DNA from: Streblospio benedicti
Lineage: Eukaryota > Annelida > Polychaeta > Spionida > Spionidae
Direction of reading: 5' to 3'
Assembly: GCA_019095985.1 (NCBI GenBank)
Contig: CM032669.1
Span: 4,073,280 to 4,137,279 of the forward strand
Length of the DNA: 64,000 nt
Part shown: positions 22,336-34,195 of the stretch, piece after piece
How positions within the stretch are numbered: position 1 is the stretch's first letter
Layout: the number at the start of each line of letters is the position of its first letter
Translations under genes and position numbers: made by a program
Notes under the pieces: generated by a model
Seen by the model: the letters and a program-made list of their open reading frames with translations, nothing else
What the model was told of the DNA's origin: nothing
Database searches by the model: none

Positions 22336-22974
22336 CTGCAACACACGATAGACTTGGTATATCTTTAGAGTGTTTGCGTCTAGGAACAATAACAATGCTA
22401 GATGCGTTTTTTCATGATAAATGCATTGAAATCGAGTGGGCAAGTGATATAAATGAGATCTTTATTTGCAAGTGTGAGGGGCAGTGGCAAAATCCGTTTG
22501 TTTAACACAAAAAATGTGGTCGTCAATTCACATGATTTTTATCCCTTGTCAAATCGAACACTGTCTGAATCAGTCGGCAAATTGTCCATCATGCCTGCAA
22601 GGCAATTTTCAACAAAAGAAATGTTTACATACTATTTTGAGGATCTTTACTCGCTACGTCAGTAGGTAGATTCACACAAACGTAACATCACACACATAGG
22701 CTGCCTGCGCCCCCACCCCCAACTCCACCACAACCACCCCCAAACACAAATGTACTCTACTTCACTCTTCACCACCACTCCTTACCACTACCACCTACCC
22801 ATAAGTAGCAAGTTGAGGGCTATAGACCCCAGCGGGGTGCTAGGGGTATCTAGAAGTAAAGGCATGGTCACACTGTGTGTTCAAGTCATATTATCTTATA
22901 GTCAATGGAATAATCATTACTTTCATATATCTATCAATATCTCAGGACTAAACCCCAACTGTCTTGAGTAAAAA

Positions 22975-23460
22975 AATTGAACTAATCGGCAGGAATTTTA
23001 TGTCGCTCAACGATCGATGAGTGATGCTCCTGCAAGTGCCACCTCCATGGCTAGGAGAAACAAGGTGAGCAGTAGATTGCAGCTAGCTGTTAGAAAGGCG
23101 ATAGATGGACCCCCCGGGGTCACCTCGGGAATGAAGTGCAAGCCGCAAGGCTGTGCTGAAGGCTGTCAAAAGTGATGGATGGACCAGGCTACCAACTTAG
23201 AGCGCTCGCTGCCCGGAGGTCACGAGACGCTCGCTGCCCAGAGGCCAACAAGTTATTGTGTCTTTCAGACACCAAAGGCCCATGCATTGACAATGTTATG
23301 AGTAAGTTACAGCTCCATCCATCACCTTTCTAACAGCTCTGCGAGCACGAGGCGAGGCAGCGGCGGCGGGGGTGGTCGGACCGATGGTCAGTGGTCATCC
23401 GTCATCCGCCTGTCAAATGTGACGGGTGACATTATTTATGGATTAGCTGACATCTGGCGC
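22975..23460. repeat. Dispersed fragments of the giant-element arm
   Basis: This stretch contains ACTAATCGGCAGGAATTTTA, GTCGCTCAACGA, GCAGCTAGCTGTTAGAAAGGC and GTGACGGGTGACA, all landmarks of the arms, in rearranged order. It is a separate, decayed relative outside the main element and upstream of the last recognised SLC22 exon. Confidence 0.7.
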
Positions 23461-23789
23461 TAATCCGGCTGCAGTATACTGCAGTATTCCGCAGTATTCT
23501 GGAGAATACTGTGGCCTACGCCTGTTCTATACTACTAACTTCATGTTTTTATCAGAAATTCTGAAAAAGTACTCCTTGTTTTGACAGCTGATCGTGTGTC
23601 CTCCATGTTTTTACACTTAGGGTGGGGTGCTACACACTAGGGTGCTGATCTAACACTTAGAGTGATGATTGATTCACCACCTTGTAACATCTAAGCTAGA
23701 CCAAAACAATAGTCTTCTAATAGATGTTTCTGATAACCAAATTTCCAGACTTCAAAAAATTCAAAACGCTGCCGACAACCAACATCATG

Positions 23790-24437
23790 CCCCAGAGGAA
23801 ACAAATGCCTAGATAAATCTATCATATACCAAGCAACGGTTCATAGAAATGACAATAGTACTCAACAAACTTATATTGGCCTGACTGAGGGAACCTTTAA
23901 ACAAAGATTCACCACCCATAAACACAGTTTCAATAATAGTATGCGAAGATATGACACAGCACTCAGCAAGCACATATGGCAACTAAAAGACAATAACATT
24001 AACTGCAATATTTCCGGGAAAATAATTACCCATGCTCGACCATATTCAACAGCTTCAAAGACCTGTAACTTGTGCCTCACCGAAAAATACTTTATACTAT
24101 GCAACCCAGAACTGTCCACGCTCAACAGTAGAAGTGAACTGGCCTCCAGCTGCAGGCATCGTAAAAAATACCTCCTCTGTAATAACAATCAGACTTAACA
24201 TTAATGCCATTCTTGATCCGTAACTTGTTTTTGCACTTGCCTTATCCTTACGTATTACGTATTAGTACTATGTTGATACTATACTCAGTCTGTCTCATGT
24301 ACTCACTTTGTGACTGATGATTGCTTGTCAAAGCATGAAACAACGTTGTATCACAATGACTTCATTACTTGTACCTTTTAAATAAATATAAATTTACTCC
24401 AAAATTGTTGAGCACTCTCTCAAGGTAATGCAGTTTT
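23790..24437 (+). mobile_element. Truncated Penelope-like element 1 (GIY-YIG end)
   Basis: Open from about 23790 to the stop at 24196-24198, the frame encodes the C-terminal GIY-YIG endonuclease of a Penelope-like retroelement. It shows KSIIYQATV, TYIGLTEGTFKQRFTTHKHS, ALSKHIWQLKD, CNLCLTEKYFI and SELASSCRHRKKYLL. The family uses this nuclease to nick target DNA for priming. The Y-x-G-L-T-E-G-x-F-K-x-R core and the Cys pairs are intact. The reverse transcriptase is missing (5' truncation). A hammerhead motif follows the stop by about 110 bases. Confidence 0.85.
24308..24356 (+). ncRNA. Hammerhead ribozyme, Penelope type
   Basis: All core parts are in order: stem I 5' strand TTGTGA, core CTGATGA, stem II TGCTT/AAGCA with a GTCA loop, core GAAA, a short palindromic stem III ACAACGTTGT, the A of the NUH cleavage triplet, and stem I 3' strand TCACAA. 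Stem I pairs perfectly over 6 bp. The only flaw is a T-T apposition at the base of stem II. Short palindromic stem III hammerheads are known from Penelope-like elements, where they may act as dimers. Confidence 0.85.
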
Positions 24438-24438
24438 A

Positions 24439-24665
<227 letters not shown>

Positions 24666-24699
24666 GCTTCCTGATACTGGGGTGTGGCTCTCGTGAACA

Positions 24700-25637
24700 C
24701 ACTACTGTTAGAAGAGATCTTTGATAACCTTTTGTTAATGCTCAGTGGGATATTTTTAAGGAAGCGCTGAAAAAGAGTGGATACAGACACCCATTGAAAT
24801 TTGAAACCAGCCACCCGAATAATAGCAACAAAAATAGAAATAGAAGAAATAGAAACATAACCTGGTTCAACCCACCATACAGTGATAATGTAGGCACGAA
24901 CGTTGGTAGGAAATTCTTAAGTCTAATCGAACAATGTTTCCCCCCGGAGAATAGCCTACATAAAATTTTCAACAAAAACACCCTGAAATTAAGCTACAGC
25001 TGTATGCCGAATATGAGACAGAAAATATCCGCACACAACAAAGCCATCCTCAAAACAGAGCCTAACGCTGAGCCAAATAGATGCAATTGCAGGACACAAT
25101 CATGCCCATTGGATGGAAATTGCCTAGCAGCATCGCTCGTGTACCAGGCCACAGTGGAAAGAGGAGATAACAGCAGCAAAGACACGTATGTAGGGCTTAC
25201 GGAAGGCCCTTTTAAAACCAGATTCAACTCGCATAAATACAGCTTCAGCAACCAAGCCCAGAGAAACGCCACAGCACTCAGCAAACACGTGTGGAGCTTA
25301 AAAGACAGCGAAACTCCGTATAAAATAACCTGGAGAATACTAGCACATGCAAAGCCGTACTCACCAATAAGTAAAAGGTGCAACCTGTGCACAACAGAAA
25401 AATATTACATAATATGCCACCCAAACTTTTCCACCCTAAACAACAGAAATGAACTTGCCAGCAGCTGCAGACACAGAAGAAAGTTCCTATTGAAACATGC
25501 CTCCATAACGTAGAACATCTAATTACAGACTATAAACCAAACTAATTCGCAGACCATAAATAGTTCAAAACCACAGTATAAAACTATTGTCACTTAAAAC
25601 TAATGTTCATTGTGCCTGATGATGGCTTTGCCTGAAA
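24700..25637 (+). mobile_element. Truncated Penelope-like element 2, cut by assembly gap
   Basis: The frame, running to a stop at 25511-25513, encodes the region after the reverse transcriptase ([35 protein letters not shown]) and a full GIY-YIG domain. The latter shows CNCRTQSCPLDGNCL, TYVGLTEGPFKTRFNSHKYS, CNLCTTEKYYII and ELASSCRHRRKFLL. The intact frame is longer than that of element 1 and differs from it at many positions, so the two are separate insertions of related families in the same orientation. The reverse transcriptase is missing. The 3' hammerhead runs into the gap. Confidence 0.85.
25611..25637 (+). ncRNA. 5' half of a second hammerhead motif
   Basis: TGTGC, CTGATGA, a stem II with GGC/GCC arms and a TTT loop, then GAAA, stop exactly at the gap. 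Position and layout match the complete motif at 24308-24356. Confidence 0.7.
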
Positions 25638-25737
25638 NNNNNNNNNNNNNNNNNNNNNNNNNNNNNNNNNNNNNNNNNNNNNNNNNNNNNNNNNNNNNNN
25701 NNNNNNNNNNNNNNNNNNNNNNNNNNNNNNNNNNNNN
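25638..25737. other. Assembly gap (100 N)
   Basis: A run of exactly 100 N, the usual placeholder for a gap of unknown size. It removes the end of Penelope-like element 2 and its 3' junction. Confidence 1.
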
Positions 25738-26266
25738 TAAATTGAACAAAAAATAATAAAAATCCCGTCTCATTTCCTGTGTTTATGTAACAAACTCGAT
25801 TTGCCAAAGTGATTTATATGCACCGCTGCTTTCTACTGCACTCAGAACGACGATGCGCCACCACCGGCACCTACTGATACTATTGTGCAATATGTGGCGA
25901 ACTCAATTTGAACGGCTTCCTATAAAAAGACGTATGCACCGCCTAGAAGGCGAATTCTGTTAGTTGCCCGGTACCATAAATTAGTTATACACCAGTTTTG
26001 TTTCTATTCCACCAGTCGAAGTTGCACCTCCACCGGCACTTTGGTGTCAGACCTGGTTTCAGATATTTCTCAGAAATGTTTAACAATTGTTTTAATTATT
26101 ATGAATTGAGGATGTCTCTGTGTTTTTCGATGATGAAGAACGGATGCAGGTAAAGTATACTACTTTTTGACAATAAGATGGGTGATGTTTATGTAGCTTG
26201 AAAGACAAAAACGTGTGATAATGTTAGCGAAAATGAAAGCAAATTCAAATGTGTCAGTGAATTAAA
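25738..26266. other. Non-coding, weak internal duplication
   Basis: Two loosely similar stretches (about 25785-25860 and 25895-25950) share AACTCRATTTG and TATGCACCGCC. No gene is supported. Confidence 0.4.
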
Positions 26267-26788
26267 TCTCCCCGGACGAAGTCCGAGGGGAGATTTCTAG
26301 CTTTAGTGCTGTCCGTCCGTCTGTCCATCCATCCGTCCGCGTCCACATGCTTAAAAGCTTATAACTTGAACACCATGAGAGCTATTGCTTTGAAAATTAA
26401 ATATGTTTAGTTTGAGGGCAATCGTATGTCTCAAAAATTTTTGTTTGTACTTTGGCCTACTTTTGACGAACTTATGACCTTAGGTACAAATATCTTGTTA
26501 CCGCACTTTATGGAGAAGTATTTGGCCGATTGTCGCCAAACTTCATATGTAGCTTCGATGTACTACTCTCCAGACCTGATTAGATTTTGGTGTACTTTGG
26601 CCTACTTTTTGATGAAGTTACGATGTGTTGTTAAAAAATATTATTACGTAATTGTGTTTTATCTGTCTTCTGGGAACAGTTTATGACTTATCATCACCAA
26701 ACTTGACATTTGGTATGTCCATATCACTCTCCTCACGTGATTTGATATTGGTGTACTTTGGCCTACTTTTGAACTTATGAGCGTTATG

Positions 26789-28079
26789 TTTAAACCACTG
26801 TGTTTAAAACCGCGCTTTTTAACTGTATCCGTATTTAAACTAGTTTCAGACAGTAAAAAGTGTACTAAACTGTATGAAACTGTACCTAAAACTCAATAAT
26901 TTGTTATTTTATAGCTTTATCTGTCTTAAATGGGTTTTATAAGTCATATAATATAATAAGTAATGCATACTTGTTTAAAGAATGCTTTTGATAAATGCAT
27001 ATATATGGATATATAAGCAATTAACATACAGGGTTGATAGGGTTTCGTACAAGTGTGTTTTAACCATTGGCTTAAACCTTAATGTATGACACTGTACAAA
27101 ACTGTACGTAAATATATAAACTATTTAAAAAACTGCTTAATACATGCCAGCTGATGCATGCATTTTCATAAATATATAAGCTACATGAAAGATAATAATG
27201 CTTGTATAGCTTTTGTTAGTTAAAACTGGACAAAATTAAATGGCCTGTTTATTTTAATTTCATATATTCCCTGACTTACATTCTCCACATACATGTATTT
27301 TATCTTGTACAACTCTGTAATAATTCAAAACGCTGTAGAATTGTAACATGTATTTAAAAGCAATATTCAAGCCAGTTATGTACTCAAACCATGAATAGAA
27401 GTTAGCAGTTAGTCACTTCCAGTTATGGCAGCCAGTAAGGACAATGGTGTTATGTAATACAGTTAAGCTAAAGTGACATGGTTTAAGATTTACTTGGTTT
27501 CTAATTGTGTTGGAGAAGGATTTGTTTGCATAGCTTGTTTGCAGAGTCAATTAAACCAGACATGAGATATTTTTGTTGCAAAAATCTGGTAAGAAGTGTG
27601 ATGTATGCACTGCATGTGATTCAGTAGCACCTGTACACAACTTCTCACCAGCCTGTATATAAGTTAAGTAAAGCTGTGTCTTATCTATTAGTGTTAGTTC
27701 TTCCAAGCAAGGCACACATATATCAATAAAAGCATAATGTCTAAACCTGGTGGCAGGCCAAAGGACCCTATTTGGGGCTATTATTCTGAGGTAACATCAG
27801 AAAGCCAAAGTAAAAGCAAAGTGTAAAAAATGTCTACACATTTTGACTGCAAGACCTGTCAGAATGAACGCTCATACTAAAAAGTGTAATAAGGATATTC
27901 TTCAATAATAATGAACATTAGTTTTGATTTTGTCCAGTTCTATCCAGGTTTTACCCAGTCATCTAGGTTTCGTACAGTTTCATACAGTTTCGTACAGTTT
28001 TGAACGTTTGCACAGGTTTCAGTTTCGCATATCTTCGTACACCTGTACGGTAAAACTAGTTTCAGAACGCATTTAAACC
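26789..28079 (+). mobile_element. hAT-like element remnant inserted in the satellite
   Basis: About 1.3 kb interrupts a satellite unit. The 8-base sequence TTTAAACC occurs at both edges, compatible with a hAT target duplication, although the exact tips are unclear. The interior has GTTTCGTACAGTTT-type repeats near the right end and the BED-finger fragment below. Confidence 0.6.
27737..27908 (+). pseudogene. BED zinc-finger N-terminus of a hAT transposase
   Basis: The ATG at 27737 starts MSKPGGRPKDPIWGYYSEV, typical of BED-finger proteins of hAT transposons (GRPKD-x-IW...). After one frame change, KCKKCLHILTARP leads to MNAHTKKCNK, giving the C-x2-C...H-x4-C ligand set of the BED finger. The frame change lies around 27820, and a stop follows at 27906-27908. 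No DDE domain remains. Confidence 0.65.
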
Positions 28080-29812
28080 CAACCATCTTGTTACCGCACT
28101 TTAGGGAGAAGTATTTGGCCGATTGTCGCCAAACTTCATATGTAGCTTCGATGTACTACTCTCCAGACCTGATTAGATTTTGGTGTACTTTGGCCTACTT
28201 TTGATGAAGTTACGATGTGTTTTAAAAAAAATATTATTACGTAATTGTGTATATCTGTCTTCTGGGAACAGTTTATGACTTATCATCACCAAACTTGACA
28301 TTTGGTATGTCTATATCACTCCCACGTGATTTGATATTGGTGTTTTGGCCTACTTTTGAACTTATGAGCGTTACGTAATACGAATTGTGTTTATCTGTCT
28401 CCTGGGAACAGTTTATGACTTATCATCACCAAACTTTGACATTTGGTATGTCTATATCACTCTCCTCACGTGATTTGATATTGGTGTACTTTTGGCCTAC
28501 TTTTTTGACGAACTTATGACCTTAGGTACAAATATCTTGTTACCGCACTTTAGGGAGAAGTATTTGGCCGATTGTCGCCAAACTTCATATGTAGCTTCGA
28601 TGTACTACTCTCCAGTCCTGATTAGATTTTTGGTGTACTTTGGCCTACTTTTTTTGAAGTTACAATGTGTTTTAAAAAATATATTATTACGTAATTGTGT
28701 TTATCTGTCTTCTGGGAACAGTTTATGACTTATCATCACCAAACTTGACATTTGGTATGTCTATATCACTCTCCTCACGTGATTTGATATTGGTGTACTT
28801 TGGCCTACTTTTGAACTTATGAGCATTACGTAATAAACCTTGTTAACACACTACAGGGAGAAGTATTTGACCTATGGTCACAAAACTTCATATTTAGCTT
28901 CGTTGTACTACTCTCCAGAGCTGATTAGATTTTTGTGTACTTTGGCCTACTTTTGATGAAGTTACGATGTGTTTTTAAAAACAAATTATTACGTAATTGT
29001 GTTTATCTGTCTCCTGGGAACAGTTTATGACTTATCATCACCAAACTTGACATTTGGTATGTCTATATCACTCTCCTCACGTGATTTGATATTGGTGTAC
29101 TTTGGCCTACTTTTGAACTTACAAGCGTACGCAATAAACCTTTGTTAACACCTACAGGGAGAAGTGTTTGACCTATGGTCACCAAACTTCATATTTAGCT
29201 TGCACCCACTCTCTAGAGCTGATTAGATTTTTGGTGTACTTTGGCCTACTTTTTGATGAAGTTACGATGTGTTTTAAAAACAAATTATTACGTAATTGTG
29301 TTTATCTGTCTTGTGGGAACAGTTTATGACTTATCATCACCAAACTTGACATTTGGTATGTCCATATCACTCTCCTCACGTGATTTTGATATTGGTGTAC
29401 TTTTGGCCTACTTTTTGAACTTTACGAGCTGCTACATAACAAACCTTGTTACCACTCTACAGGGAGAAGTATTTGACCTATGGTCACCAAACTTCATATC
29501 TAGCTTCGTTGTACCACTCTCCAGAGCTGATTAGATTTTGGTGTATTTTGGCCTACTTTTGATGAAATTACGAATGTGTTTTTTTAAAACAAATTATTAC
29601 GAATTTGTGTTTATCAGTCTCCTGGGAAGACTTTATTACCTATCACCACCAAAACTTGACATTTTGTATGACTATGTCACTCTCCTCACGTTATTTGATA
29701 TTTGAGTACTTTGGCCTACTTTTCAAAAATGGCCTGACCGGGGAAATGGCCTGATCGGGGAAGGGGAGATTTACGGCGTTCCCGACCACTACTTGTTAGA
29801 CATAAACACGGC

Positions 29813-30742
29813 CCCACCACGGCACCAGTAAAATTCAGAAAATATCGTATATATGTGTTGACTAGGCGGATATGTATGAAATTTTCATAGTTGTTGCCGG
29901 ATGGTCAGAAAATCAAACACATTGTCAATTTAAAAAAGGCATTTCCGATTTTGTGGGTCGGCAGCATCAGCTTTTATACTACGGGAAATTGGACAGATTT
30001 TGAATCACGTTTAACATGTCATGGGTAAATGGGAAAATCGTGTCCGAATTTATACCCCCAAAACAGACAAAGAAATGTTAATAACTTTGTCAATTTTTAT
30101 CGGATTTTTGTTGATCTTTTTTAAAAATGATTCCCATGAGACGTAGAATTTTTTCAAATTTTTTAAAAAAAAAATAGAAATTTATTCAATTTTATCCCAG
30201 TGTAGCTAACACTGACCACATGTCATTAGAATATTCAAAATATTGTCAAAGTATGCAGTCAGTGTCAACAAATAAACCTTGCATATGCATATGCTATGTA
30301 GAGATCCTCTTTGGATAGATCACTCTAAATTGCATCTGTACAGGAAGGGTGTCACAATCACTTGAAAAAAATATGTTTTTTATTCATATATAATCTTACC
30401 AAAGAAAAGTTACTACCTTCGGTAAGATTATATGAATAAAACCCTATTTTTTTCAAGTGACCGTGAAGGGTGTACACTCGTCTATATATATTATTTTTAA
30501 TTCTAGAAGTACCACAATTTAATTATCATCGAAGATAACTACCCTGGAAAATTAGTTCAAACCCCTGGAAAAATGACACGTTTTATGTCAAAATACCCCT
30601 GAAAAACCCTGGAAAAATAAGTATTTGGGAGTGTGCTAACCCTGTAACAGTCTATCCGCGAACGGCGTTCCGAAATGTTGTCAACTAGAATGATTGATGG
30701 CGAACAGCGTTCTGACATTTAGTCTCAATTTAGTGGACAAAA
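29813..30742. other. Non-coding, with a 42-bp-arm hairpin
   Basis: The only strong structure is an inverted repeat: 30359-30400 pairs with 30421-30460 around a 20-base loop. The arms contain TTCATATATAATCTTACC and its complement. The rest is AT-rich without recognised genes. Confidence 0.7.
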
Positions 30743-31323
30743 TTAGTTTTTTACGAATTTTTCTTGAATGAAAATGATTTGCCACATTGGCGAAAGAGTA
30801 ATCAAAATCTCTCGCCCATCCTTAAAATCTCTCGCCCATGGCGACAAAACGAACTGACGCGCGAGCCCAGCCTCTGTAGCATCAGTTGAACTAAGTTTAC
30901 TCAACTTTGAAGCCTTTAGGTCAAGTCGTCTTTTTGCAGTACGGGTACCTTCTCTCCTTTTGACGTTCATGCTGTTCATCCAGACTCTAGCTGTGCATTC
31001 TTGCCTGTGAATTTCCCAAGCTATAAAACACTTTTCACAAATTCGACAACTTGTTTTTATATCAAATGCCACACACTTTCCAGTTTGTTCACCAATCATT
31101 GCCCCATGTACAGTATCAGAATTATATGACCGAACGTTTACCATCCAGCGTCATAGGTCACGGAGATGGCACAGCTTCATCGGCTCCCAATGCATTGTTT
31201 CACAGCTGTTTGCTTTGCGTGAAGAGGTTGACAGATAAAGTTGCTAATTCCTTGATCTTTTCACCAATCTCAGATTCTCTTGCCTTCATGTGTTCGTGGT
31301 GGAGGGATGGTATATTGCTCTGA
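30743..31323 (-). pseudogene. Mutator-like transposase-domain remnant
   Basis: The minus strand encodes HMKAREAEIGE-like sequence near 31290, then RSYNSDTVHGAMIGEQTGKC and VAFDIKTSCRICEKC. This matches the recurrent invertebrate family annotated as a Mutator-like transposase domain (YNSLSGHGAMIG...TGK...CRIC). Frame breaks separate the pieces, and the tail after 31000 does not match the family. It is an old DNA-transposon remnant without visible termini. Confidence 0.6.
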
Positions 31324-32039
31324 ATAATAGCTGTCCCCTTTCACATGAAAAGCCCCGCTTAAACTCTCAATATGCTACATACAATTGCAATAATTTATTC
31401 AGATATCAAAATGCTGTACTAATGTTAAATATTATGAATTATTGTGCATACCAATAAATGCAGGGTTCGATCTAGCAGCCGGTACGACGGCCCGAGGCCA
31501 GTTAAAATGGTGTCTGGCCAGTAAACCTTATTACTCTGCTGGTCCGTCGGTCCATTGAGATTTTGAGGTCAAAATAAAATTGATATCTATGAAAAATTGA
31601 TTAAATTGGTCCATTTTTATCTTTCACTTCAGCTGCGACCTTGAACTTGCTTTCTTCGTCAGCTGGCACCCCGATTCATACGCATTCAATTGAAATCGTT
31701 CGCCTGCCATTTGCACTTGGTCATAAAGCACAAGGAAGCGCGTACTAGCTTGCTAGTTCTCGAATAATAAACGTCAGTAAACGCGCTGATTTTTGACAAT
31801 TTGTGCTGTAATACAATGAAAATGATCGCGGGAACTAGCGATGCTGTCATTTCCTGGGTTAAGGCAGGCAGACAAATATGAATTTTTAGCATGTTTTTAG
31901 ATTTTTCACAAATTTACTAAATTTAAAGTACAGGAAAGTGTAGACATTCTTTCTGATTTCGTTCATAGTCCCCTGCAACCCCGTTTAAAATTTGACAAGT
32001 GGTTTTATGCAACAACAGTTAATAAACCAGGTCATAAAA
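31324..32039. other. Non-coding, nothing recognised
   Basis: Short open frames only; no domains, splice-consistent exons or strong repeats seen. Confidence 0.4.
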
Positions 32040-32809
32040 TCAAATTAACATTAAAAATAGTAGAAACAACTGGTTCTGGATTGAACTCGAGAATTTGAGC
32101 AGACCAATGTCAATGTGCTTCTGTGGCCCAGTGATTGTGAAGGAAATAAGAATTTTGACCATTGTCAGTTCAATTCTTGTTTTGGGTAGATGTTGAGTAT
32201 TACGCTCAGTATCAGTAAATTTGTGCACACGCTGTAGGTACAGGTCATGTAAGTAAATGATTGAGTGCAAAGCACTGAATACTGTTGAGGGAGTTTCTGT
32301 AAATGAAAATGGTGTTGTTTTGGATGTTGGTTGAGGAAGATCTCTGTGGGGACCAGTAAACATTTTCCAATAACATGGATTCTTATTCTAAATCAGTAAC
32401 TCTGTACAAGTACAAATGCTATGTATTGATGATTTAGGTGTGTGGATCTTCATCACGTTACACTCCCCACGTTTAGAATTTTATACTTCTTGAATAATAG
32501 AGATGTATGTTCTCTCCTTCTTATTCCACAATTTCCACAAATCATTCTTATTTTCTTCTGCAGTACAATTACTCTGTTCAAAATGTTAGCATTGACTGTT
32601 CCCCAGACTACAATACCATACTGAATATATGAATATAGAAATGAGTAATACAATTGAATTAAAGAGTTTGAGTCCATTACCTTCCTAGTTTTTGCTATTA
32701 AATAACAACTTTTACTAATGTTATTAGAGATGAATGATGATAATGTAACAGAAAAAAAAATTAATAAAGAGACTAGAACCATGTATATAGTGTGGAAAAT
32801 TTTACTCAC
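32040..32809 (-). pseudogene. LINE remnant, C-terminal part of reverse transcriptase
   Basis: The frame has SNNISKSCYLIAKTRKVM then LIQLYYSFLYSYIQYGIVVW and ILQKKIRMICG, the conserved stretch after the catalytic domain in jockey/CR1-type LINEs. A second frame downstream on the same strand has QHLPKTRIELTM and ISFTITGP, the LINE tail HLPK-x-R...GP. At least one frame change lies between. It is oriented opposite to the adjoining LINE at 32831. Confidence 0.7.
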
Positions 32810-32830
32810 TTATAACACCAGTGAACAACA

Positions 32831-34195
32831 GATGCTATCTTCATGGTTCGACAGGTGCAGGAGAAGTTTCTGGCAGCAAACAAGTCCTTGTACATGTCAT
32901 TTGTTGATCTTGAGAAGGCATTTGATCGGGTTCCAAGACAAGTCGATATGGTGGGCCATGCGTAAGCTAGGTGTGGAAGAGTGGCTTGTTAAGCTTGTCC
33001 AGTCAATGTATGCCTATGTACGTAGTCGTGTTCGTGTCGGAGATGGATACAGTGAAGAATTTCATGTTATTGTAGGAGTGCATCAAGGTTCAGTCCTTAG
33101 TCCTCTGCTTTTCATCATGGTCCTAGAAGCCCTGTCTCATGAGTTCCGCACTGGGTCCTCTTGGGAACTACTGTACGCTGATGACCTCGTCATTATGGCC
33201 AACTCTGTTGAAGAGTTATCAGAAAAGGTGCACACCTGGAAGATGGGGATGGAAGCGAAGGGACTGCGTGTTAATATGGGTAAAACCAAATGTCTGGTCT
33301 ATTGGTCACACCTAGACAAATTGCTCAAAAGTGGAGAATACCCATGTGCTGTATGCCTGCAGGGGGGGGGGGGGTGGTAGCGAGAAACTCCATATACTGT
33401 GGCAAATGTCTATGCTGGGTGCATAAACGGTGTAGTGGAATTGAGGGTGTTCTCAAACCTGATCCGGACTACATATGCCCACGATGCAAAGGTACCGCCA
33501 GGCCAATCGATGGCAGGCCAATCAAGGAGATCCCAGTTGGCGAACACATGTTAGAGGTTGTGACAGAGTTTTGTTACTTAGGTGACATGTTGTCCAGTGG
33601 TGGAGGCTGTGATTTAGCTGCAACTGTCAGATGCAAAATCCGCATGGGGCACATTCCGTGAGCTACTGCCAGTCCTCACCAACAGACACATTCCTTTATC
33701 TTCGAGAGGTAGAGTGTATTCCACCTGTGTGCGAAAGTGCTATGCTTCATGGGTCAGAGACATGGGCAGCATCCTCTAGTACTATAAACCGCCGGAGAAG
33801 AAATGACAGAGCTATGATCCGCTGGATGTGTGGTGTGAAGCCTAATGTTGATACCAGTTCAGAGAGCCTTTTGGAGAAACTGAGTATTACAGATATTGAT
33901 AGTGTGCTTCGTAAAGGGAGACTGAGATGGCTAGGCCATGTTGAGGGCAGTCCTGGCTGGATTAGCCAAGTAAGAAAGCTTGAGATAGAAGGAAGAAAAG
34001 GAAAGGGAAGACCGAATCAGACTTGGGATGCAGTCTTGCAGAAAGATTGTGCAAGTTTGGGCATGAGTTTGGTAGATCCAAATGACCGAAAGGCTTGGAG
34101 GGGATGGTTGAGATCCAGACTGGGCAGCCAGGCCACACCCTCTGAATGAGGAATAATTAGGGCCTGTTTAAAATAAATTTAGGATTTGATTGATT
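32831..34195 (+). mobile_element. 5'-truncated LINE with PHD-like finger inserted in its RT protein
   Basis: Translation begins DAIFMVRQVQEKFLAANKSL then FVDLEKAFDRVPR, continues after a frame change near 32940 with WWAMRKLGVEEW and HQGSVLSPLLFIMV, and reaches the catalytic YADDLVIM. A Cys-rich finger follows, PCAVC...YCGKCLCWVHKRCSGI...YICPRC, resembling a PHD-type finger. The tail has ELCYLGDML-like, AMLHGSETWA and RLRWLGHVE motifs typical of LINEs. A G13 run near 33361 accompanies a second frame change, and a third occurs near 33650. The 3' tail ends with a short TTGATTGATTGA repeat. The 5' half (endonuclease) is missing. Confidence 0.85.

Larger units (their letters stand above)
26267..29812 (+). 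repeat. Repeat element with hairpin start and internal dimeric satellite
   Basis: It begins with an inverted repeat, CTCCCCGGAC-GAA-GTCCGAGGGGAG, and a (GTCC)n-like run. It ends near GGGGAGATTTACGGCGTT. Between these lie repeated units of about 310-330 bp, each made of two diverged halves of about 155 bp. The A half contains ATGTAGCTTCGATGTACTAC and the B half contains GGGAACAGTTTATGACTTATC. Both end in GGTGTACTTTGGCCTACTTTT. At least five units are seen. One is split by the insertion at 26789-28079. A shorter copy lies at 34385-34965. Confidence 0.85.

Noticed and set aside
25840-26060. Possible coding motif APPPA seen in three places (25855, 26025, 38205)
   Set aside because: The surrounding frames are short and do not align; the shared CCACCGGCA core is too small to support exons.
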